DNA of 64,000 nt from Cryptomeria japonica (taxonomy: Eukaryota; Streptophyta; Pinopsida; Cupressales; Cupressaceae), in NCBI RefSeq assembly GCF_030272615.1, contig NC_081405.1, positions 311,689,235-311,753,234 of the forward strand, written 5' to 3'. Both the position numbers and the translations under genes were made by a program. Below the pieces are notes generated by a model that searched no databases, was not told where the DNA came from, and saw nothing but the letters and a program-made list of their open reading frames with translations. Shown piece after piece: positions 37,200-48,229 of the stretch; positions within the stretch are counted from its first letter, which is position 1, and the number at the start of each line of letters is the position of its first letter.

Positions 37200-38230
37200 T
37201 TCAAAATAGAGTTTCTTGAAGTTGTTATTTTCAATTGGGATGCAAGTGAACATCACCAAGACCAAAATCATGATTTTTTCATTGAAAATAAAAGATAAGC
37301 ATATTGCCTTTGTTTTTAAATGCAGATCGCTAGATATAGTGAAAGAATACAAGTATCTTGGGATAGACTTTTACTATATAAGTTTAATTGGGAGACTTGT
37401 AGAACAAAAAGAATACATGGAGATTGGAAAACCTTATACTTATTTCAAAATAGGTCTAAAAAAGAGGAACTTTGGTATTGGAAAATCAAAAAAACCTTTT
37501 TTAATTTGCTAGTCACATTGGTTGTACTTTATGGCTATGAAGTGTGGGGAAGCGACATGTCAAATTGCAGTTGGGGACAACTAGAAAGAATCCAAAAACA
37601 TCTAATAACAAGCAATCTCAAAGTTACAACTATGGTCCCTTAGGAAACACTTCTAGCTAAAGCAAAAACTTTTACTTTATAATATCAGTGATAATCTGAT
37701 TGATAAGTTATTTAAAGAAGGTTGAAAACATGGATAACCATCATTGGCTTAAAAAGGTTGTGGAGGATATACTAGACTGTATGAAGAAAACTTGGATCAA
37801 GCAAACACAATTGGATGAAAAAGTGGGGCATCAATTTACATGAATGTCCTAGCACCAATGTTGGAATAAAAAGTTATGTGATTGAAAAATTTTGAACTAT
37901 TATGTGGACAAATCAGATTGGATAGGAAAAAGCATACTACGTCAAAGAGTTTAACCCAATCAAGGATCATGAAGAAAAAACATATTTATGGCAGCTATTA
38001 AAGGGAAAGTGAGGTTGTTAGTTGCACTGTTGAAGAAAAAAAATATTTATGGCTTATAAGAATATCCATTGTCAATACAAAAATGGCTTGAAGATTGACA
38101 ACATGCAGCAATTATTTGACACAGATAAACCAGAGGGACATCCTCCTAGTCAAAAATTCATAATAAGAGATCCAACATTGAAAAGAATTTGAAGATAAAT
38201 TAAAAATGTTTATTTCATTTCTATAAACTA
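37200..38230 (+). pseudogene. LINE reverse transcriptase C-terminal fragment
   Basis: Readable pieces in order are GMQVNITKTKIMIF, the RT thumb pattern with the NxxKTK motif, then EYKYLGIDF, CRTKRIHGDWKTLYLFQNRS (frame change), LVTLVVLYGYEVWG, QLERIQKHLI, KWGINLHECPSTN, EKAYYVKEFNPIKDHEEKTY and LLVALLKKK. This is the end of a non-LTR RT and its C-terminal domain. At least three frameshifts and several stops are present. The YADD-containing palm upstream is not readable. Confidence 0.7.
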
Positions 38231-38559
38231 TTTAATCTGATGATGAACGTCATTAAAATCTTTTTATTTATTTATTAGATTTGCTGTAACAGTTTGCTGT
38301 TCTCTTTCTCTGAGAGTGTATTGACGGCTGTCTTATGCGTAACTCTTTCAATATTAAAAAAAGGAGATTCTCGCGTTACGAGTGTATTTTATCCCTGAAG
38401 ACTTCCATGAAAATGTGACCCCGTCATTTCTACCCTGACAACAATATTATGTAGTTCACGATGGGAAGAAACCAACACGTTAATCAATTCAAAAGTCCAT
38501 ATTCGTTTGTCAACTGGCCCACAGCGTTACATATATTTTTGCAGCAGCAGAAAGTGAGA

Positions 38560-39140
38560 TATGTGCTGGACATGTTTGTGTTGGGAGACTTGTTGGTAGG
38601 TGCAGGGAAAAGTCATCATATCTATCATTTTTCCCCTGCCCAACAAGTCTCTTTACCAGTGGCCGCACTGTTTTGACTTTGTGGGTTTGTGCAATTTTAG
38701 GCAGTTCTCTCCAGACTTTGACAAGCCTATTGAAGAGTAAGGCGAATTCGGGTAACAATTAAATGTGAAAAGGTAAACAGAAAAAATGATGAATGAATGT
38801 AATTCATTATATTTTTTGATTAGGAAGAAAACATTATAATTAGTTAGTTTTTTAGAGATTAGATTCTTACATTTTTCTTAGGATTAAGTTTGTGGTCGTG
38901 GAAATGATTTTCATTTGAACATTTGATTTGGCAATTTGTATTTTTTGTTTTTACTTTTAATCATCTTATCATGTTTTATATCTAACATTAACAATATTTA
39001 AGAATGTTATGGGAGGAATGTTGTTACTAGTGCAAGTGGATATATTTCCTTAGGTAAATAAATTTGACATTATATTGAGGAATAATGATGTTGTCCTATC
39101 ATTGGCAAACAAATTGTTATATGGTATGACCCTCGATTAT
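38560..39140. repeat. Segmental duplication, copy 2
   Basis: Partner of 35440-36270. The LINE fragment lies between the two copies. This copy begins with the hairpin at 38586-38650. Confidence 0.75.
38586..38650. other. Hairpin with about 22-bp arms
   Basis: AGACTTGTTGG...GCAGGGAAAA on the left pairs with TTTTCCCCTGCCCAACAAGT on the right around a loop of roughly 18 bases, with a small bulge. Confidence 0.7.
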
Positions 39141-41110
39141 TTGGAGCACCATTTTAAGTGCATAAGACACTAGAGCATCACTTCGCCTTAATACCAAATC
39201 CAGGAGCATGAGTATATACTAGTATAGGTAAGAGGATAGATTCCTAGTGTTGATGAAGATGTTAGTACATGACATGTAACTCACAATTTGGGGAGGGCAT
39301 TGTGAAAATTGCTATGTGAGTTTACACAAACTAAATAAAAATATAAGTTAATAGTTTAACTCAAATACTAGTTAAACACCTAATTATTCATTTAAGACAA
39401 AAGGAAACAAACATACTAAAAGCATGCAATATACTCTCACCTATTTTTCCTTGATGTGCTTGGCTATGGTGGATAGATCCAAGGATTTGCATTGGATAGA
39501 GTAAAATTTTAGATGCTCACAATGATAGCATACCAATATATCTAGAGTTGTGCAAATTTTTTTTGTCACATCCAACTTATAGATTATTGGATGAGGGAAT
39601 TGAGTGATAAGATGGATTGGAGAGATCAAGGGATTTCATTACTTAACATGATCAGGGGTATGCGGATTGGACAAGTTCCATTCTGGGTATTAGGAGAGGA
39701 CAAGTTTCATGTTAGGAATGAAGGTGGAAGGTACCCCCAATATTTAAAGAGAATCATAGGTGATGGTTGTGCTTTAGATAAAGTGAATGGTCGATAGAAA
39801 AAGGTAACATTTTGGAAATATGTGAAGATATCTTCCATAAATTAAGTACTCCAAGTGCACAAGTGGCATAGCATGTTCACCCACTTGGGGAAATGAACTA
39901 ATAAAGTCATAATTAATGATTAGAAAATCAATTAATTTGATTAACTTGGTTAATGTAGAGTGCACATAATAGGAAAATTAAATAACTATATTTATTAATT
40001 TTTTTGATGAGATTAAATAAGCATATAGATAAATATATTTAGATTTACCTAGTTGACGTAGACTATAAAAGATGAAGATTGAATAGATTAAATGGAGAAT
40101 TCAATGAATAGTGATGAATAGAGAATGAATAATCATTTAATGAATTAAATAATAAGATATTATTTAATTAGTTTTGGAAGAATAGTGAATGAATAACAAT
40201 CAAATACAAATAAATAATTATAGAGGAAGTAATAAGTGATGACATATAATGATGATATATCACATTTCAAGCATGTATAGATTTTCCTCCTTTGAATTAG
40301 TGTTATTTTAAATAAAATATAAAATATAGCAACTTCAAATAAGAAAAGGGGTCGTATGATGCCCTAGTTGATAAAAGAAAATAATAAATGTTGTGGCAAG
40401 GTGATGCCCTCTTATGAGGTTAGGTGGTGAAAAATAGAACATGGGTGAGATCTTGAAACAAGAAAATGAATGGAAGAATAAATAATAGGAAAAAATATGA
40501 GTATATAAATGAAAGAAAATTAAAAGTTAATAATGTGAGTGTAAACAGATTGGTATCAAAGCTAAGTTTCTTCAAAGAAGTTTAATACCTTGAAGTATAT
40601 CTAGGATGACACACTTTGGTGCTCAAGAGGGTCTCTCTATAGAAGTTGATGATAAACCACAAGAGCCAAGAATCATTTGCAAACAAAACACCTATCACAC
40701 AAAAGAGAAGAATCCATGATTGATGCTACGCAACCTTGAGATAGAACTAATCCAAAGAGTAATCTGATAATTAGATTAACTTGTAATAAAATTGGAGAGT
40801 TACAATGAATAAATGACTTACTTTTGTAGAGAGAAAGGGATGCCATAAGCCTAAAATTAGGATAACTAAAGAAAAAAATGAGGAGATAAATTAAGGTCAA
40901 CTACAATTAAAGTAGAAGTGCAAAGCTAAACTAGAAGGACAAAACTAAACTAGAAGCACAACTAAGTGAACTTAAGCAAAAAACCATAACTAGTTTTTAA
41001 AATACTCTAACACTATCTTCAAATAACACCTTTTTGATGCAACCAATTATTGTTTCACAAAGAAATAAAAGAAAAAAATCTAAATTAAAAAAGAAACTTC
41101 CTATTATTAT
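39141..41110. other. No gene recognised
   Basis: An open plus-strand stretch at 39591-39797 (DQGISLLNMIRGMRIG...) is less AT-rich than its surroundings but matches nothing recognised. The rest is AT-rich. Confidence 0.45.

Positions 41111-41113
<3 letters not shown>

Positions 41114-41149
<36 letters not shown>
41114..41149. repeat. (GA)18 microsatellite
   Basis: Eighteen uninterrupted GA units, 80-120 bp before the transposase-like ORF. Confidence 0.97.
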
Positions 41150-41153
<4 letters not shown>

Positions 41154-41239
41154 AAGAAGGATTTTTATTCTTGTAGATACCGCATTGAATAATCAATTCA
41201 ATGATGAACATATTACACCTTCTCTACTTGATTAATTGA

Positions 41240-42704
41240 ATGTACGTAATGCATCGATGTTAACACCTCCTAGAATCATTTGTAGGAAACCAAAGTATCT
41301 AATTGACATTGATGAGAATATATTGAAGTCAATGCCCAATAAAATGAATGAATGAACTTGTAGGAGAATGGTTAAAAGAATATGGCAAAACAATTTTAAA
41401 AACTTAAATCAAACTGCAAGATGTCAATTAATTGTTCAAATGATTAAATATTTGAATTTTAGAGAGACAATGAAAATTCTAAGCCTAAGATCATCCGAAA
41501 GTAACACTGAAAGAACTATTGTCAAAAATCTATTTGATGCATATAAATCTATTGGTTTAAAATCACGTAGTAAAGATTCTAATGCTACTCGACATGTCAT
41601 TATATCAACCATAATGAGCAAGAAAATAAAAAAAGATTGTTTGATAAGCAAAACAAGTCATTGAACGTTAGTAGAACAACATTAAGTAAAGCATTAAAGA
41701 GGCGAGAACAAATAGAGGAACCTAACAATAATTCTCTTTGGGCATTCTCGAGTAGACTACCACACAAAGACAAGGTTGTTGTAGATGCACTAAAAACATT
41801 AATTGAAATTTTTTGGCATGACAACACAAGAGTATCACCCAACCAAAGAGATGTTGTTAGAAGGTGAATTGGGTCTAAAAATCATGAGCCACATGCAAAA
41901 CACTATTTGGATATGACTCAAACTAAATTTTATGAAAGATTCCTTCAAAAGTTTCCTTAAATAAAAATTTCTCAAAGATTTTTTGAAATGGCAAAACCTT
42001 TTTATATTAAGATTAATCATGTACGCACCACGTGTTTTTATAGGATGTATATTGAATTTTCCATGCATTATGATATTTTTTGTCATATTTGTTCTACTTT
42101 GCACACTAACGATGTTTTGCAGGAATGTAATATACAAGCACCTCCTAAGTCGGCAAGATAATTTATTTCAAGTGTGTTATGTAATAGACATGATGGTTGC
42201 GTTTATTATAAGATGCCTTGTTTGGTAGGTTCTTGTGCTATATGTGATGGTTTGCAACGTTTACCAAGATGCATACATTTGGAGAGCACACATGAAATTG
42301 GTACGAAACTAGTTTCTTTTGGAAAATACAAGACAGTCACATATGGAGTTAAAGATGGAAAACATTTGAAGAGATGTGAGCTAGTGAAAAATGATATATG
42401 TGTAGCTCAATTTATGAAAATGTTTCAAGAGAAACTAGTTTATGAGTACATAATGCATACACATAGAGCTTGATGGTTAGATGAGCAATTCAAGTTGTGT
42501 AAGGACACATTTCCTCTTGGCACCATTGTCTCTATCATTGATTTCACTGAAAATTATACTCTACAACCTCAAAATGAAGTGCAATCCATGTATTATCACT
42601 CTACACAAGTTTCTATTTTTATACACATAGCATTCATGCATGTCAAAATAATTTGGGCGCACATTGAGCACAAACTCACAATATACTTTTCTCAAAAAAT
42701 ATAA
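41240..42704 (+). pseudogene. Transposase-like protein of unassigned superfamily, decayed
   Basis: After one frameshift near 41640, a single reading frame (frame of 41637) runs to 42704 with only four stops (41865, 41958, 42162, 42471). In order it shows an N-terminal basic part, a likely helix-turn-helix (LNVSRTTLSKALKRREQ), WAFSSRLPHKDKVVVDALKT, FWHDNTRVSPNQRDVVRR, HAKHYLDMTQTKFYERF, VRTTCFYRMY, a Cys-rich stretch (CHICSTLHTNDVLQEC, C.....GSCAICDGLQRLPRC) and IVSIIDFTENYTLQPQNEVQ. The last block resembles my memory of the DF(S/A)ENY segment in transposon proteins of plants and cnidarians, where the Asp could be catalytic. The expected C-terminal part is missing after about 42700. The superfamily cannot be named from sequence alone. 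Confidence 0.55.
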
Positions 42705-42709
42705 TGGCA

Positions 42710-43230
42710 CCTCATAATTATTACAAGGTGGATCGTCAAAGACCATCCACCACCTTTGCCAAAAAAGATTCTTCATCTGCACATTGGTACACCAATGTAT
42801 GGGAAACCTCTTTGCATTAGGAGGTAATGACTTACCAATTTTGGGGTCAACAAAAAGGGCACATATTTGTTGTTTACAAATATTTTTGTTTTTAACTCCA
42901 TCGTATGATAGCCCATTGGCATAGAATTGAAGACACCTATCCCCAAAGCTTCCCCATTTGGTAATTTCAGTGGAAACAGCTATGGCACCACTAGCTAATG
43001 TTTCTAGGCTAGTGGCGAGGAATTGATGATGGTCAAGTTCAGAAGTTTTCAATTTTACAATCAGTCTATTGATTTTGGATGTATTTTTCCCTAACTGATT
43101 AATTAATTATTCCTGTGTTTCGGCTATGCGGCCAAAAGGAGGAATTGGGGGTTGTTTTTGTGTGTTTTCAGGAGGTGCATTTGGTTGTTCTTATGGGTTT
43201 TCAGGAGGTGCATTTGGTTGTTCTTGTTTT
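42710..43230 (-). pseudogene. Unrecognised protein remnant, minus strand
   Basis: A minus-strand frame with one stop reads QPNAPPENTQKQPPIPPFGR (a Pro/Gln repeat encoded by GGAGGTGCATTTGGTTGTTC-type duplicates at 43170-43225), then TSKINRLIVKL, HHQFLATSLETLASGAIAVS, TEITKWGSFGDRCLQFYANG and NLFWQRWWMVFDDPP. It has amino acid balance typical of coding DNA but no family was recognised. The open frame continues to 42561 only as antisense of the transposase-like ORF, so the real border is near 42700. Confidence 0.4.
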
Positions 43231-43504
43231 GGATTAGAAGAATCTAGTTTTTGAAACAAAAAATGAAAGAACCTAATCAAAATTAATGAAATTAAATTCA
43301 AAATGTAAAACAAATTGCATAAACCAGAAAGAAAGACAAAAAAAAGCAAAAACTAACCTTGATCCATAGCCTGAGGACAAATTTTGCACCCCATTCGTGG
43401 TTTAGCATAAAAAATGGGAAAAAAAGAAAGTAAAAAATGCACTTTTCGGGTAAATGAGGACCCAGTTTTTTTAAAAAACTTTTTTCATCAGGCATCATGT
43501 ACGC

Positions 43505-43690
43505 GGTTTTACTAAGATTATTAGCGCGTATGCGCTCATTTTCCTATAAGCAGCACATATACGCTAATTTTTCTAGGCGTAGCGCATACGCACTCAGTTT
43601 CCTAAGCATAGTGCGTACGCGCTACCTTTTCTAGGCTCGGGAAGAACAAACCTAAGCGCATACACGAGAATTTGAAATTTTAAAACCGCG
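43505..43690. repeat. 29-30 bp minisatellite with quasi-palindromic core
   Basis: Cores AGCGCGTATGCGCT (43522), AGCACATATACGCT (43552), AGCGCATACGCACT (43580) and AGTGCGTACGCGCT (43610) recur at about 29 bp, separated by (C/A)(A/T)TTTTCCTA-like spacers. Two weaker cores follow at 43652 and 43684. Confidence 0.75.
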
Positions 43691-43774
43691 TATGCACTGC
43701 CTATTTTTCCAAGTTGTTTTTGGGTGGTGTCCACTTTTCTGACCACCATATTTGTGCACATGCCCAATGCATAC

Positions 43775-43930
43775 AAATCAAGAGTCTGGAATCCTTCTTC
43801 TTGGCCCCGAATTCCCTTTTATAACACAAGGGAGCAAAACAAGCCTTGGGATGAAGAAGACACATGTACTTCATATCTGCTTCTATTAGGATCAAAAAAT
43901 GCAATCTGGCATGCGGTGGAAAGTGTCTTT
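43775..43930. repeat. Segment related to 52135-52300
   Basis: GTCTGGAATCC, GATTCCCTTTTATA-like sequence, AAGGGAGCAA and ACAAGCCT occur in order in both places, same orientation. This may be part of an LTR-like or promoter-like repeat. Confidence 0.5.
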
Positions 43931-44026
43931 GAGACTACTTCTTGTCGGTTGAGTATTCTAATCATTTTCCCAAAACGAACATCCTACACAAACCTTTTAG
44001 GAGTAACAAACATGGAAAGATTGTGA

Positions 44027-47000
44027 CTAGTCCTCCTCTTCAGGTTTCTCTTCTTCCAAGGAGAAGTAATTTTTATGTAGCACCTCGATCTCATCAACTG
44101 GCCAAGAAAAGTTCTCCAAGAAATGCATTTTATTCATAGCTTCCTTTGTTTTGTGGGCAGGCACAACTGCTACTCCTAGGGAAAAGCTATGATACATTTG
44201 CTCTACTTCCATAATTTTATCAACAATATTAAGAAATGTATCTCCTTGGTTTGGATCACCTTCCACGGAAGTCAAGACACCCTTTATTGCTTCCTGGAAA
44301 CCTTGTTTACATTCTTCAAAGCTATTAAGGGCTGGAAAGAATCAATCATTCCCATCAATGCTTTCCTTTCCTCCTCTATGTTGGGTAACTCTTTATTCAA
44401 TAAATTATATTTTTTCCAAGTTACCCCTACAATTTGAGGTGGCTAAGCCACATTTTCACTGCTAACAGAACCTCCTTCAAGGTTTCACCCTTTGGCATCC
44501 ACGCAGCTCTGATTGGTTGAAAGAATGCAATGAATTCATCAAGTTGATTGAGGAGCTTGTATATCAAAGAATATGAAGTGTGGAATTCATCCAATTTATC
44601 AATGATTTTATTTGAAATTCTCAAAATTGAATCTTTCCTAATTTTAAAATAATTGTTTACAGCTTCATCTTTGACCCTTTGCATTTTTTTGTTTATCTTC
44701 TCAAGCTCCTCGGGTCTAATTCCTCTAGAAGAGTTAGCTGCCATCTTCTTTATTTGATCTTTCAATGCAATGCTCTCAACAAATAATTCATTGTACTTAG
44801 TATTCAAAACAACATGCATATCCTTTAGATTTATATGCCTTTGCTCTAAGTCCTCTACTGCCAACTGAGAAAATTGGGTTGTATGCTTGGAAATTGCTAT
44901 AGCCTCTAAAGTAGTAGTGTCCTGGAAGGTCCTTAAAATAGCAACCCCTATTTTGTGTTGCACCCCTTGCAAAACTACGGGATTTTTTAGTGCTAGGGGC
45001 CTTTGACCATAAAGCAAAAGCTTTTGAACTTATATTTACACCAGAGCCATGATCTCCAAACTCTCTAGCGAAATTAGGGTCCTTCTACTGCATGATTTGA
45101 TCTAACAAGAAAAATTCTCTCAAAATTCCATCCTGGGACAAGGAGCACTCTGCTTTTCACTACCATTTCTTTGCCCTCTTGAGGAGTGCAATCAAATTGT
45201 TCCTGTCAAAATTTCTTATTTCTTTATCAAACATGTTCTTGAATTTCTCTCTTAGCCAAAATGATCTAAACTTAGGGGTATTAACAAAATTGTCGTCCAC
45301 CATAAAGTCATTTGAAGCAATAATCCTCTCATCATTTTCTTCTTCTATAGGGATTGTGCTTGGGATGAGATCCCTGTCTAGATCATTGAAAACTTCAACA
45401 TTTGCATCATCTTGGAATGTTTCCCTTGGAGGAGAAAGTGGCGGCACCGAAGTATCAAAATCCTCCTACATATCTGCAAAGTCAAGTATTTTAGCCTTTC
45501 CTCTTTCAATCTTCCTAAACTCCTCTACTTTCACCCCCTCATCCTTTTGCATAACCCCTTTGGAGGACTCTGTAGATGCTTCCTTAGTCTAAGCCTTAGG
45601 AGCTGGATCAATTGGTTTTTCTTTGTATTCAACTCCTTTATCCATGGCCTCTCTTCTTTGCAACTCATCTTTGATTATATCATCTTCCTTTCATAGCATG
45701 AAAGACAATTCTAGCAAAATCATTCTCGAAATGTCAGAAGGAACCTAGAAAATTGGGTTCCCCTTGGTTCCTTTCTCTTTCAAATTTATTCATGAGGTCC
45801 CACTTTTTCCTCCTATGCTCTGCCTCACATGGATGGGCATTTCTTATTAGGTCCTCCCTTTCTACAAAAGAATGAAATTATCCCTTCTCCTTCAATTTTT
45901 TTCACTCTAATATCATTTATGCATCCTTCGGGATCAAAATGGCTGGCTTGCGCAACCCTCAGCTTATAATTCTTCACAAAAACATTATGTACCTTCTCCA
46001 AGGGCTCACAACCCACACTAAATTCAATGAAAATTGTTACCCTAGGAAGAAATTTTCCCTTTCTATCGGATTTGATTTGTTCCCTCTCCATCCAGATCAT
46101 TTTCCATATGAATTCGAGGAATGGTAACCTTGGAGAGACAACAATAGGCAATGCATGGGGCCCTTGCTCACATCCATGAATTCTTATTATTGTACAATTT
46201 CTATAAAAGATGAAATCCTCAAAATTATGGGTGAATGCATCCTCAGGATAGACATGTCCATTAGCCTGGCAACTCCTTATTCTCAATATTTTGATTCTCT
46301 TTAGGCTGGCTTAGCAATACTACCCCAAGTCTTCTCAAAATATTCATCACAAAATGGTCGAAGAATACACAAAAATCACCAAAATTAGATCCCTTGTTTG
46401 AAACCTAGGTCCATCTTTGCACTGGCCAAGGGATACCTATGTAGGGATCATTTGTCTTTATTCTCAACTCTAGCCCCCAATATGCTCTATTTTGATTAAT
46501 AATTAAGTGGCACACCAAATAGTAGTGCAAGAATTCCAATTTTTCATCCTTATTTTTCAGCCCTCACCAATCCCTCATGAATCTTCTCATGAATATAACT
46601 TGCAAAATTATACATTCATTTATTATGGGGTGCTAAATGTTGATGGCCATCACCATAAAATCAATGGGAAATTTGGTGAGCCCCACAATCAACTCCAAGG
46701 ACTTGCCCTAGTGCATAATAGGTTTTAACAAAATAGGGCTCAAAATAGTCAAGCTTGTAGGATTGCCTTTCAGATGCTAGGACATAATTCTATGAATCTT
46801 TGTAAAGTTTCCTCATGAAATGAGGAACAAGATCCTTCCTATACCTCTCCTTTTTGTTCTCATAGTCACTCTTTAAATGATCCTTGTTTATAATTGTGAG
46901 GGCAGTCTTATCTAAATCAAAACATTGAATGATAGACTCGGGAGAGATTTCTAATAGGACATATCCTTCAGTAGTCCTAACTGTCCGGCTTCGAATATCA

Positions 47001-47811
47001 TATGCCTTTGACAACTCCCTTAGGAGAATAGGCTCTACAAAAACATTGCGCACCACCAATTTGCCAAGGTTCAGTGTCTAGAAATTGCACACTGGGATGG
47101 CCTTGTCTCTATTACCATAAAATGAATGAAAAATGTCCTAGCCCCTTTCTCTTGTGAAGGCATCCCTACAACCTACCTCATTGTCATCGAAGAAATTCCT
47201 TAGATGATCCTGAATTGTGGATCCCTCAAATAATTCTAGCAAGTCTTGGGATAGGCTCCTAATCTGTTTGGTTGCCCTCTGTACGATTTCTTCCAATCTT
47301 TAGTCAACCTCTTGTTGCAACTCTTTAGGGGTCATGGCAGAAGGAAGAGGAGCAGTAGGTTGCATTGGTGGTTTCTCCACCTGAGTTGATGACTCCCCTT
47401 TGGATGTCTTCCTAGAGCACTATGTAGGCTTGGGGGTCTTTTCTTTTGTTTGAGCAACCTCTTTGGCTGGCTCCTGGCTCTTCCTCTTCTTTGGAGTGGG
47501 CTTCCTTTTTTAGGAGTGGGAGAGGGCTCATCTAAAGATTCACTATAATAAATGATAGTGACGGTCTTTCACACAATTTTTCTTTTTCTCTTTGTGGCCT
47601 TCTCTTTTGGAGGGGAGCTAGCTTCAACCTCCTTTGATACTTGCAAGGCGGTTCTAGGGCTTGGTTGCACAGAAGGGGCACCTGCAATTTCTTACATGGG
47701 GGGAACCATATCTAGAGGTGTATCCTCGATGATGGGAAATAAGGAGCTTGCCTCATTTACATGGAATTTGTTAGCAGCAGGGGTAGCAGATTGCTCAGCA
47801 GGGGATGCCAT
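44027..47811 (-). pseudogene. Decayed ORF of about 1,260 codons, unknown repeat-family protein
   Basis: The minus strand starts MASPAEQSATPAANKFHVNE at 47811 and keeps coding character to a stop at 44027, broken by many stops and several frameshifts. Visible parts are a Pro/Ser/Lys-rich N-terminus with NLS-like KRKRK and KKRKP runs; an open block at 47059-46790 (ELSKAYDIRSRTVRTTEGYV); 46286-45825 with FIFYRNCTIIRIHGCEQGPH; 45447-45160 with DDNFVNTPKFRSFWLREKFK; and a helical, probably coiled-coil C-terminal third (45017-44427: LEQRHINLKDMHVVLNTKYN, LEKINKKMQRVKDEAVNNY). Frame changes rejoin at about 44400 (KELPNIEEERKALMGMIDSF) and 44300. A TATA-like run lies near 47855. The order recalls repeat-borne proteins I associate with plant mobile-domain/transposon genes in conifers, but this is memory only. 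No RT, protease or transposase motif was found. Confidence 0.5.
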
Positions 47812-48229
47812 CTTAACAATTTGGACTGATTGAAAACTTGGAAAGCAAATGCAAGAGTAAAATATATTGACTTCTAGGGCACACACACAAGCAACTCAAG
47901 ATATTACTATAACAGTCTGATAATGCACACAACCGGGAAAAAAACACTTCTTGGTTTGCTCTTCAACTAAAAATGTTGGGAAGCATGTTGGAATGATGAA
48001 ATTCACCTTTTTTCTCACTCTATGCTGCTCTAAAATCTCTCTGGATGCAAGGTAAGAAATAGTGCAACTAAATTTTTAATTTATTGTGACACCATTAATT
48101 AATTTAAGTTGGACAGATGTAATCATTAGCACCATCTTTGAATTTCATCTGTTGATCTAGCAGTTGATGTTCAGGATTTCTCGTTGGACTTCCTTGAATA
48201 AAATGACATGGAATTCTCTTAAAGTTCCT

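Noticed and set aside
39591-39797. 68-codon plus-strand open frame starting MRELSDKMDWRDQGIS
   Set aside because: Less AT-rich than its surroundings, but no family, partner exon or second copy was recognised.
42561-42710. C-terminal extension of the minus-strand ORF ending at 42561
   Set aside because: This part is the exact antisense of the transposase-like ORF, whose frame is better supported.
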